Shown one piece after another: positions 36,121 through 47,400 of a DNA stretch of 64,000 nucleotides. Origin of the DNA: Distichodus sexfasciatus (taxonomy: Eukaryota > Chordata > Actinopteri > Characiformes > Distichodontidae); contig JAVGVS010000184.1 of assembly GCA_032718565.1 (NCBI GenBank), forward strand, positions 558,001 to 622,000. Reading direction: 5' to 3'. The position numbers and the translations under genes were made by a program. Below the pieces are notes generated by a model. That model ran no database searches, had not been told where the DNA came from, and saw nothing but the letters and a program-made list of their open reading frames with translations. Position 1 is the first letter of the stretch. Each line of letters starts with the position of its first letter.

Positions 36121-36330
36121 CCTGACAGGCTTCGTCTTGCTTGTACCTGTTAAAAGCGCCGTGTATAAAATGTAAAGAGAGGTTATGAAGTCCAAGTGCA
36201 AGTCCCGGCGCCGCTTCGCTGTTTGTCGACCCGCGACAGCAGCAGCAGCGCGTTGTGGACCTACTGAGAACCAGCCCCGAAACCCTCCTCCACCCGCTCA
36301 TCCCACCCCGCAACCCCAACCCCAACCCAC
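36121..36330 (-). promoter_or_regulatory. mxra8: mxra8 5' untranslated region and promoter region
   Basis: GC-rich compared with surroundings, with a short CAG run (near 36235-36250) and CCCCAACC-type repeats near 36305-36325. No TATA box placed with confidence. The transcription start is unknown. Confidence 0.4.
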
Positions 36331-36439
36331 ACACACTGTCCTACTACCACTGGGTCCTATAATTACTAGATGTACATAATACATACTATATGTAAATAAT
36401 GCCTAATTATAACATACCAACTCTAGCCTCGGTAACAAG

Positions 36440-37353
36440 CAGGGGTGGAAGTAACGAATTACAAATACTCACGTTACTGTAATTAAGTAGATTTTTGGGG
36501 TACTTGCACTTTTATGAGTAGTTTTTCCAAGTGTGTAATTTTACTCGTACTTGAGTACAATTTACACCATGTAATCTACTTCGCTACTTATAAAATCAAA
36601 GGTCGTTACTGAGTATGCCCACAATTTGAATTAATATTCAAACCTTTCATCTGCATCTTTGCAGCCAATAAGGCTGTGCAATCGCGACCGCGCCAATGAA
36701 TCTATGACGTAAGCAAAGAATAAACTCCGCTGCAGCAGCAGGCACAGGTGTCTGGAGGTACTACACAGTGGAGTGCAAACTAATTTATAGACTGAAGATT
36801 TGGAGACAAAGAAGCCAAAATGGAGAAAATGGAGCCAAACGAAGCCGGATAGGCTCTGTTAATTTAGAAAACCAGCTCTTGCTGAAACTGAACAAAAGGT
36901 TCAGAAAGTGAAGTGTGACAGAAATGCTATTATGTGTAAGAGTTTAAGACACTTACCTGCCTGTTGTTCGCAGTGTATTGGGAAAAGTTTAAACTGTTAT
37001 ATGCATGTTCAAAAACATTTTGCCATTGTTTTAACAAACAAAATTCCTGCTTTATATCTACATTTATTTACAAAACAAATTGGCTTTCTATACCTTGTTC
37101 ATCTGAGAAATGTGCTTTGAACGTAGATATTTTATACTGGTGAATCGAAACGAATGCCTGCTATTGACGACGCAATAAAACCTCCATCGGTTAAAAAGTT
37201 ATTAGTACTCTGAGTAGTTTTTGAGAAGAGTACTTTGTACTTTTACTCAAGTATTTTTTAACACCAGTACTTTTACTTGTAATTGAGTACATTTTAACCA
37301 ATGTAACAGTACTTGTACTTGAGTACAAATTGTCAGTACTCTTTCCACCTCTG
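36440..37353. mobile_element. hAT non-autonomous element with perfect 8-bp target duplication
   Basis: Begins CAGGGGTGGAAGTA and ends TCTTTCCACCTCTG, inverted relatives. It is flanked on both sides by GTAACAAG (36432-36439 and 37354-37361). Both sub-terminal regions are rich in repeated GTACTT/AAGTAC-type words. No transposase frame. It lies between mxra8 and plekhg5. Confidence 0.92.
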
Positions 37354-37437
37354 GTAACAAGCAAAGTAAGCTAGCTTTTTAAACTGTTAAAGCTTTTTAA
37401 CACAAAGTCACAAAAATTCCCAAACCCAAAGGTTTTG

Positions 37438-37608
37438 TGATTGTGTGAGTGTGTGTGCCCTGCGGTGTGTTGGCGCCTGACCAGAGTTGGTCCCCGCCTT
37501 GCGCCCATAAGTTCTCGGGATGGGCTCTGGTGCCCCCGCGACCCCAGTTGGGATTAAGCGACTCACATAATGAATGAATGACTGAATGAATGAATGAATG
37601 AATGAATG
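37438..37608 (+). mobile_element. L2-like 3' end, 5'-truncated, with GAAT tail
   Basis: GTGTGTGCCCTGCGGTGTG, GTTGGTCCCCGCCTTGCGCC, CGACCCCAGTTGGGATTAAG, then an ATGA/GAAT tandem tail. Same family as 56405-56816. Confidence 0.8.
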
Positions 37609-38149
37609 TTATTAATAATGAATACGGTCAAGGCAGTGCACAAAAAGAAGCTAAATCCTAAGTCCTAAATCGTGAAATGTTAAAAATGCCATGCAAAAAA
37701 TGTATGAACAAATTTAATCTGTAGCGTCTCCAGTGCCTACGAAATTGTGTATATATCCTTGTACTTATGCATGTATCAATTTTGGTGCAGTGAAGCCAAG
37801 AAGCAAACAGACCAACTGTTACCAAAAGTTACCACCTTTCAAGTCAGCTTTTCAAGTCGGTTTCAAGACTGTTCATACCATATGTCTGTTCATACATTCA
37901 CCTCAAGATTGTTTTGTACATCCCTGATAATTGGTGTCACCACCTCTGTTAAGGGATGGCCGTTCCAGTTAGACATAGATGGCCTCCTTAACTCCTCTTT
38001 CAAGCTATTTGTCTTTACTGTCCAAAATGTAACTATTTATATAAATTGCACTGGGATCTTATACTTGGAGAAAAAACTTCTCCAACAGTTCAGCCACATA
38101 TGAGACGACAATGTTGATCTACCTGTTTTGTTCGTCACTGATTATTGCC

Positions 38150-38933
38150 TGAGGTTTCTTTTCATGTCTCTTTGCCGAATTGATGAATACCCGATTAGGA
38201 CATGGGCAACCATGCCCATGTCCTTCATTCAAAGATGAAGAACAACAAGCATAAAAATTGAACACACAAGCAAGACTTATAGTTCTGTGGTAAGACCTGG
38301 ACCATCGAAGTAGACTGATGTTACATCCAGTGATGAACAGAACAAATGAGATTTAAGATATCGGCAAAACACTCCAGTGAAAAAAACCCTTCAAACACCA
38401 ACTTCCCGAAAAAAGCAAGACCTTTATATATCTTAGCAAAGAACAAAGCATCATCATACTGCCAGCAAACAAGAGGAGATGCTCTATTATCCTCAAGGCA
38501 GTGGACTAATGCACCAAGATAACCACACTGCTCAGTGATGAAGACACTCACAATATGGTGAAACTCCACATGTCCGACCTAGCAAGACCCTCAGACAGAG
38601 GCTGGTTCGTCTCAAGTACAAAACCTTGAAGCACAAGCTGAGTAACGTGGTGCACACACTACAATGCATGTGACACAACTCAGTAAACCCAGCTCATCAG
38701 GACAAGACTTAGCTGTACGTCTGCACTTAAAAGAGAAGGAACATACTGCTCCACAGACATACAGCACAGCAGACGAGAGCGAGCTCATCAGACTTAACAG
38801 GATAGCTGTACTTCTGCACTTACAGCTTTTAAGAGATTTTGAGGATGCAAGTGTTCAGATTTTGGAAAGATGGTTTGAGAGAGGAGTAAAGGAAGCCATC
38901 TATTGTCCAACTGGAACGACCATACCTGAATAG
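38150..38933 (+). pseudogene. Penelope-like retroelement fragment (GIY-YIG ORF C-terminus)
   Basis: The frame at 38664-38933 ends RWFERGVKEAIYCPTGTTI with QILE just upstream. I recognise RWFERGVKEAI as a hallmark of the ORF end in Penelope-type retroelements common in fish. The upstream part is eroded, with no long frame, and the 5' limit is a guess. Not a host gene. Confidence 0.55.
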
Positions 38934-39666
38934 GTGGCTTATGACACCCATTATTAGCAACTTACAACACAATTTTGATTTTCCTTCCCAGGCCATTTAA
39001 AGGTGAAGGACAACCATCCTAAAATGATTCACACCTGGGCTTAGGCAAACCAGCACCACTGCTAAACTCACTGGTAAGTTCTGCTTTTGCTGAGTAAGTT
39101 ATCACAGATGTGTAAACACACAGCACAAATACACTCTGTGCACTGCGGTCAAACTCAGCTATATTGGGAAAACTTTTCTTCCTGGGTCTTCTAGGTTTTA
39201 TCTGAGTATATATCAACATTGAACATCTGCGAGTGTTGATACCATGCAGTAAAACTTGTTCTAGCGAACTAGCCGTTCTTATGAACAGTTAAAGGACTAT
39301 TTTTGTGTAACTAAACGTCAAGCGTTTCTGCCAAAGCTTATCTGGCATTTCGTCTTCATATTTAACAAGTTAAACGTTCTCTATTAGAAATTCATTATAG
39401 GGCATTCGAAGCATTAAAAAACCACGAATAGAATATTTTGGGGTTTTGTGGTCGGTGACGGTGGAAAAAGCAAAGCGCTTCTTATGACCTCAACTTCTCC
39501 GAGCTACTCAGCTGTTTACAGCACATGCAGGAAAGCGGGACGCGAAGGAACAGCGGAGCATCACCACCACCTAACGGCCATAGAGAAGAATAGTTACAGA
39601 AGACGAGAAAGAGCCAAAAAGTGAATAAAAATGTCACTTTTGTCTTTTAACGTTTTTTTTTTTTTT

Positions 39667-39842
39667 TACACACCGTGGTGGTCAAGTGGTTAGAACACTC
39701 GCCTCTAGACCAGGAGGTCATGGGTTCGACTCCTACCTCCACACTACAGTCATGGGGTCCATGAGCAAGACCCTTAACCCCAAGTTGCTCTTAGGAACAT
39801 TGTCTCTGCAATTGGAAGTCGCTCTGGAGAAGGTATATTTTT
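39667..39842 (+). mobile_element. tRNA-derived SINE (family B)
   Basis: tRNA-like head GTGGTCAAGTGGTTAGAACA with a B-box-like GGGTTCGACTCC, then GTCCATGAGCAAGACCCTTAA and a CTCTGGAGAAGG end. Different body from family A. A T-run precedes it. Confidence 0.7.
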
Positions 39843-40886
39843 TGGCAAAGTAACAATGTGTAGCAAGCCCTGTCTAATTAAGAACGCTAAGAACAAGCAA
39901 ATCTATTGTTAAAATGAAATATCCACTTTGTGAATCTATACAGTTTTTTTAAATGGAAAGTGGCAAGACAATTCAATACATAAATAATCCATTCATTTGT
40001 AAAACACCAAAGTAAACAATGATGCGCTGACAGCTGTATTTGGAAATGCTTTATTTGGAAGTAACTGTAGAAGGTTGCATACCAACTGTAAACAGATAAG
40101 GATCAAAAACTAACACAAAAGGACACCGATTCAGCCCTTTGTTTTGATATACATTGTGAAATAAGAGGAAAACAATGCTACCTTTGATATTTCACACGAC
40201 GATGCGAAACATTCCTAATTTAACAACATTATTCCCTATAAAACAAAGACACTTTAATAAATATAATATTTACAGTGCATTAGAAAACTCATGTAAGATG
40301 ATTCCTGTGGCTTCAGATTGGAAAGGTGCTCAGCAAATGTGCTCTAACTGACTCACATTTGTAATTACTTAAATATTTCATAATTTTAGAGTATTTTTTG
40401 TTTTTGTTCATTTTAAGGACATGTCTCTCAGTTAGAATTTGGAGAACCCTTGGGATTCATAAGAAACCAAAACAGAAGATTCAGCAATTTTTTTTCAACA
40501 AAAAATTGATTACATTTCTACATAATATTAGGTGGGTCAACTGTGTTATAAACATTACTTGTTTTCAAGAAAATTCAACACCCACAAAGGGCAGTATAAC
40601 ACCAGACCCTGTACACAACACTGATACAGCCACATCATTTACAATGCCAGTCATCTACAAGACTGTAAATGTTGTCCTTCATCCTTTATTTGTGATATGG
40701 TTTTCAATTGCCTTTGATGTAAACAAGTTATAAGGCTGTAATCAATCTGTGATGACGTCTTAACATTTCAACCGTGAGAGACAGACTTTCAAAATCAACC
40801 TGATAGCACAAAACCTTTTGCAAGTTTGGGGTTCAGAATGGAATGTATGTTTCAATTGAGGTACAAGTCGGCAAAAACCAGACTTA

Positions 40887-40892
40887 TTTATT
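40887..40892 (-). terminator. plekhg5: Candidate polyadenylation signal of plekhg5
   Basis: AATAAA on the minus strand about 580 bases past the plekhg5 stop codon. AT-rich sequence has many such hexamers, so this is only a candidate. Confidence 0.3.
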
Positions 40893-41467
40893 TACTACGT
40901 AAACAAACCCATCACAGCAGGTTACTTTATTTGTGAGTTCACCTTGAATACTGCCTTCATACATAAGAGTGCTTTTATATGTTGATAAACGTTTCTGGAA
41001 TCTATTCCAAAAACTCCTCTGTATCTTAAAGGCTTTGAGAAGTTGCTGGAATTTGATGGTACAAGAGTCCACAAACATGGTGCAAACAACATCAACAATA
41101 TTTTCTATTTAGCCCTTCAGTAATGTATAGTTAATGCTACAATGTATAACTAATTACTGTAGTTAAGTCATTTTTTTGTTCAAGTTCTTTTCTTCAAGCA
41201 ACATTATATATATATATATATTTCAGAATGTTTCTGGTAAAAAAGTCTCTGATGGTATACTTATGTTTGAAGTGTCAAGTTAAGATCACTTTCAGTCATG
41301 GCCTTGATGTATGTACTCTATTTCATCCATCTTTTCTTTTCCAAGTCTTTACCACTTTGAATACAAGTAGACGATCTTGAGATCTGTGCCGTTGGTAAAG
41401 GTGACGCCGAAGCTGTATAGACCACCAATAGACCAGCTAGTGGCATTTGCTTCACTTCCAAGAGACA

Positions 41468-41477
41468 CTATACCTCC
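41468..41477 (-). CDS. plekhg5: plekhg5 terminal 10-base coding segment (SEV PDZ ligand)
   Basis: Acceptor TTTTCCAG at 41478-41485, then G GAG GTA TAG. Joined to TC from the previous exon this reads Ser-Glu-Val-stop, exactly the TASEV end of mammalian PLEKHG5, which binds PDZ proteins of the Patj/Mupp1 type. The remainder of this exon is 3' UTR. Confidence 0.88.
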
Positions 41478-44400
41478 CTGGAAAACAGCAGAAATTAACA
41501 AAATGAATATTCAAAGCACATGAAAAAAACCATGTACATCACTCTTGAGTAAGCTCAGCTTCTCTGACCTAGAAGGATGTTATTTCTTGTAGTACACAAT
41601 GTTCAAACCCTAAACCAAAAAGACATTATGTAACCTCTCAGCTTCCTCTTGCATCTGACAAAAATAGACCTGAAATACAGTGGAAAAAAAGTTTTTAGAC
41701 CTAGACGTTCTCTCCGAAACTACACTACGGGTCCCTAATAACTGGGTGGAGACTGAGATCGTTAGATTAAAGACGAGCGGCACAAATGCCTGGATGTTGA
41801 AATGCCAGCTTCCCACAGGCTGCGAGACAATGGGGTCGGCCTATATCGGGCCTCACCGGGAGAGGAGAGCTGAGGTCATCACGTCTCACTAGATCTACTA
41901 CTGTGTTAAAGCAGCAAGTCACCACATTACTGGCAAACTATAATCAACAGTGGAAAAAACCCACAAAAACTGCAGTTGCCCGTGACCTTTTGTTATGACA
42001 GGTCACATTGCATAGGCAGTCAAACAATAAGATCAAGCTTTGAAGTTAAGAGTGCGGAGGAAAAATCCATCAGCAGGTCATTTGGGAAGGCTGCTGGCCT
42101 CAAACAGGTCCCATCTTAATGTTGGGTGCTGACATATTGCAGTCAGACTATGGCTGGAGTGAGTGGGTTCAGGATGCTGACAGACCTTGTCTGGAATGAG
42201 AAGCTTAAGGCTGAGGTGTGGTTGTAAAAGCAAAAAAATAATATGTTGGTTAACTAGAGGTGTTGGTGTAGCATGAAACCGTGTTTGTTTAGTGTTCACG
42301 GTTATTTAACTGCCTTTAAGAGGATTCCTAAATGTATTGATGAATCTTACATTTGAATATGGCCTTCCGAGAAATGCTAAAAGAGCTCTAGAGACACAAC
42401 ACGGAGCAACTACAATCACCAATGTGCAGCTCCACCTTAATGATGCAACAGTAGCCACCCTCAGTCCGCTCATCACACATTAGCACAGATGGTGAACTGG
42501 CAGGAGAGAATTAGCCAAAGTGTACATGGGGGATGACGAAGATGCCAGATTTGAAAGGGTTGTAGTGGGAAATTTTAGCAGAACATAGAGGTTCCATACA
42601 CTCTGAGATCTTTAATGACCTCTGAGAGTCAAACTTCAGTTTCACGTCTCATCTAAGTAACAGCACCTATTTTAGAGCACAGTGTTCCTGTCACTGCTCT
42701 GGAGATTTCTGATTCTTAAGCTGCAATAATCTAAAGTAAATAGCACTTACGAGGCAGTAAGGGTGGAGTTGAGCACCATGGTAGTGCGTATCCTTTGCAG
42801 TTGTGCTCTGGTCAGCTTGCGATGCGTGTGACAGTGCTGTGAAGCCGATGCACCACAATTTCCCTCCGAAACCCCACTCTCATCCTGGCTATCGGGGCAG
42901 CTAAGGGCTCTATGAACAAGCCGGGCCTCTGCTCGCTTGACAGTGTCCGCGACTTTGCCTGACACAGTGGATGGGTCATGATGAGGCTGGCCTTGGTCTC
43001 TCTGTAGGTCCTCATTGCTGTCCAGTGTTTGTTTGCAGAGATGTGAAAGGCTCTTGCTAAAGCGGCAAACTCTCCTATCGGAGGGGTGCGGTGAGGTGGC
43101 AAGTCGCTGGAGGAGGTCATCCTCGGAGCGGGACCTGAGGGCAAAGTTCTGCAGGTAATCTGGACGAGGGTGGACAGGCGAACGGCGTCGCAATGTTAGC
43201 GATCGGCCATCCGAATCCCGAGCAGCATCCTTCTGTCTTTCCTCATCCTTAGCAAATTGCACCATATTCTCCTGGTGGCTGGAGTGATCATCCAAGATGT
43301 TTGACTCATTAACAGTGACCTGAGAGCCATTCCAGGCCGTTGAGTCCTCTTCGTCCGCGTCATCGTCATCGTCATCTTCAAAGGCTTCTTCTTCACCTGT
43401 GTCTGTTTCCTCTCCTTCGCTTTGTTCCACCCCTCCTTTCACATCCAGCTCGGCAATCAGGGACTCGGGAGAAAGTGTTCCATAGGCGCTGTCTATGGAC
43501 AGAGAACGACTCTCTGGGTCCAGCTCCATGGCAACCAGTTCACTCAGCACCTCCAGAGCTCGGCCGTCGCTGGCAGAAAGCGAGTCCCTTGAACTCGACG
43601 AATCAGAATGCAAAGAGTTTCTGAGAGATGCCTGCTCTGTCTCCAGGGGCAACAAGGATCGGACCTCATCCGACTCATCCATTACGACAATAGAGAGGGT
43701 CTCGGTCGAGCCGTCCGAATGGCTGGGTGACAGAGAGAAGCTTTAAAAGGACAAGACAATTAGAATTTTTCACCTACTGATAATACTATAATAATATCAA
43801 ATCTAATCTGGATTTATCAGCACATTTTGGATGCATGTTTTTCACTGTAATCACACTTTTCACCAAAGCAGCAACCCAAATGTAAACGTTCTTCTGTGTT
43901 CTAATAAAAACAACAAAGAAATTAGGGATGCACGATAAAAGAATTATCGACTGATGCCAATATCCAATATTTTCATGCTTACATTTTCCAATACAGATGC
44001 CGATAAATTAGGAAAGAAGAGTCGAGCGCACGTTGCGCACGTAAAGACAAGATATTTTGCTTGCAGAAGTTCTGTAAGCTCAGAACTTTGACACAAAAAT
44101 AACGCCATAGCTCTGACATTTCTAATACAGTGCCAAGTCGAGCGAGGGCGGAGCATTCCGAGCGTAGCGCGCAACATTTTAAGAAAAAGTCACTTCCTGC
44201 TCTGTGGCGTTCCAAGTCAAATAGTGCGCATGTGACACTCCATGTGCGCTACCTAGTGTGTGGAGAGTCGTTAAGTTACACCCCCTACTATTTCCTGAGA
44301 TGCATACTACCGCATAGAAAAGTATCATAGGGGGCCTTACCTACCATACTATTACGTGCGGCAGTACGCGGCACGGGACACAGCCTATATCCAAGCTCAC

Positions 44401-47400
44401 ATTCGCAAAATAAAGCTGTACATTTTAAGACAGAAGGTGCGGGACGTATATAAAAATCCCACCTCTGAGTTTGGACATGCCTGGCACAACGCTACTTTTC
44501 TGACCTACAATAAATGCGTCATAAAATAAAATATCGGCGGAAAACTTAAGCATCGATGACTTAAAGCGATTATTGGCCGATTCCGATGTGATTCTGATAT
44601 TATCGTGCATCCCTAAAAGAAATATATCATTCTTATACACATTAGCTACTACCTGTTGCTTAGTGGTTCTTTGTGCTGGAAAGAGGGGGAGCTGGATGTA
44701 GACATGCTGCTTTCTGTCTCATCCTCCTCTTCGTCATCTCTTTCCTCCCTCCGGGATTCAGAGCGAAGCCTTTCGAGCTGATTCTACATAAAAGAATTCC
44801 ATGCCTTACACTGGAAGTACTGAGTATATGAGTATCTAGAAATGAGTACTGAGGTTTTGATTTAGACTTTAGCAGTTATGCCTTAAAAAGTATTCAAACG
44901 TTGTTAGGCAGGATTATGCATCCCGAGTGGTGAAGTAAACAGGTACCTGAGCGTTGAAAATAGCCTCCACCCAGCTGCGTCCTTGGGTGGCACTGTTTGC
45001 CTGAAAGCAATAGGAGGCCACGGCAATGCGAAATTCATTGAGGTAGATGAGGAGGAAGGTTCCGGGGTCTTTAAGCTCTCTGCAGACAACGTTCTGAATG
45101 ACCAGAGGCTGACGAATCACCTTCACCTTCTCCACACGCTTCACCGGTTTGGTGATTAACAGTACATCCGTGAACAAGAAACAGTACACATCCATCTGAG
45201 GGAAAAAAAGGTATAATTTGCATATTCATTCTTGATGTCTGTCTGTCTGAGAGGTAAAAGTTCAACAACCTCAGACGTGATAAGTTCCAGACAAATGTGC
45301 AATGACTAATGGATAAAATTTCCTGTCAGCTTCCTGTAAAGTGATAAGCTGTTGTGTCACTCTTTCCTACACAGCGTTCAGAAGCGTTCCTTCAAACTGA
45401 TCTCACTCACTCACGTACACCTGAAAGTGTGAGCTTGAGTGGGGATTCAAACGAGAAAAACATGTCCTGTACTTACTGAAATTATCTGATGAGTTAAAAG
45501 GCTATTGTTTTTGAAGCCCATACTAAACTGAGCACACACACAAAGTGAGTAATCATGACTGACAGACAAAACTGTGTCACAATTAGAACACGGAATCCAG
45601 TATAACATTCTAGGTTTTTGGAGGGTCGGTACCTTGCTTTAGGCTCTAGGGTACCTCAGAGGTACCTCACTGGCTTGGGATTTGAACCAGTGACCATTTA
45701 TCAAACTATTACCTTCCCTCTGCCGTTAGGAGGCCATGGCGATACAAAATTATTCGGATATACTTCATTATTCTGTGAATGTTTGTGCAGTGTTGGGGAG
45801 TAACGGAATACATGTACCGACGTTATGTATTCAGATCACAAATTATGGATAACTGTATTCCATTACAGTTATAGTTTAAATAGATGGTAATCGGAATACA
45901 GTTAAAAAATAATGGATTACATGACAGTATTTTTCCCTTTCACATTTTTCGGCAATTCCCTCATTACCGGAAGCCCTTTAGAAAACATGATTCTAATGTA
46001 AACATCTGTTTAACGTAAGCTGCCGCAGTCACACAATGGAAGAGTCAGAGCTGGAGCCAGCACGACAGAGCCAGGGCAGAAACGCAATTCTGTCTTGGAA
46101 ATTTAGACACCACTTCACATTAAAAGAAGAAAGAAGAGGGCGGAATATGAAGGGTCTCATTGCGACATTCATACAGCTATAAAAAGCAAGACGGTGTGGA
46201 AATAATCCAAAGTATTCAGAATGTTACTCACATTGAGTAATCTAACAGAATATGTTACAAATTACGTTTTAGGGCATGTATTATGAATATATTTTAAAGT
46301 TAGCCTTCACAACCCTGTTCATAGTTCGAATTGAAAAGCAGGACTTCTTGGCAATAAAAAGATATTAATTTTCATGTTATTTTGCATCGGTGAGCAAAAG
46401 CAATTAAAACATCAATTAAGCATTTGGTTTACATCTCAAACCTTTTCATTATATTGATGAAAGATCCAAACTCTTACCCGGCTCTCCTTGCCCTCCTTCA
46501 TCTTTAAAGCTCCCTCCAAATGCAGCTGTCGGGTCTCTTCTGGCGAGGCTCCCATCACCGGAGCGGTCAGGTCAAACTGATTGTACTCCCTGAGGATCTG
46601 AGAGTAACAACGGCATATTATGTAGACCATGATTTCTGAGTGACAGAATCAACTGTTAAAAAAGTGGTGCAAGCCAGCTTACTTTTTCTACCTCCTCACT
46701 AGCACCCTCCACAGCCTCATAGGCCTCAATGCGACTAGCAATGGCTGCCAACCTCTGTTTTTCCTCTCGCTGCCTCATCTGAGAGTCTACACTATTGATG
46801 AAGCCTTCCACTGCAACCACCTGCAGTAACACACACACATCCACATCCAATTTCATCTAATCGATGCTAATTTCCTGTATCAAACAATGTAACGTTAGTA
46901 GCAAGTGCTAGCGTGTAGAACAAAACAAGGCACTTTTACAGGAGAACAGTCAATAAAATCAAAACTGCACATAATGTTCCTACCATTCTAGTGATGGCCT
47001 CTCGTGCTGTCTGGTCATCGGTTTTCTTCAGCACACTTTTCAGCAGCAGTGGGTACTTGGTGAGTCTTTGGTGAGGCTTCACCAGCATATCAGTGAGTTT
47101 TAGTCGGTTGCATTGCTTATGAGTCTCTGCCCACTGCAGGAAAACAGAAAGATTCTATCGGTCTTACAGTAGCTGGCTTGTCAAGGTAATCTTTACAGGA
47201 TTAAAGATGGGAAAAATATTATACTGCAACATCTGGACCACAACAATATCTATACAAAACATCTTGCCCGATGGCTAAATCTGCTTCATTTTGATTGGAA
47301 CAAAATTCATTTAGCACTTTTTGAATTCATTTTCTGCTCTTTCTGGAGACCGTCTTTGGTAAAATGACTTGCTACAGGCGTCTTATTTGAATACATTTGT

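Larger units (their letters stand above)
36121..41467. other. mxra8-plekhg5 intergenic region
   Basis: Apart from the repeats listed separately and the likely plekhg5 3' UTR at its right end (about 40890-41467), no gene is recognised. Confidence 0.6.

Noticed and set aside
42812..43746. Open frames of 66-110 codons on both strands within the large plekhg5 exon
   Set aside because: Shadows of the genuine plekhg5 frame, which matches the family from end to end.
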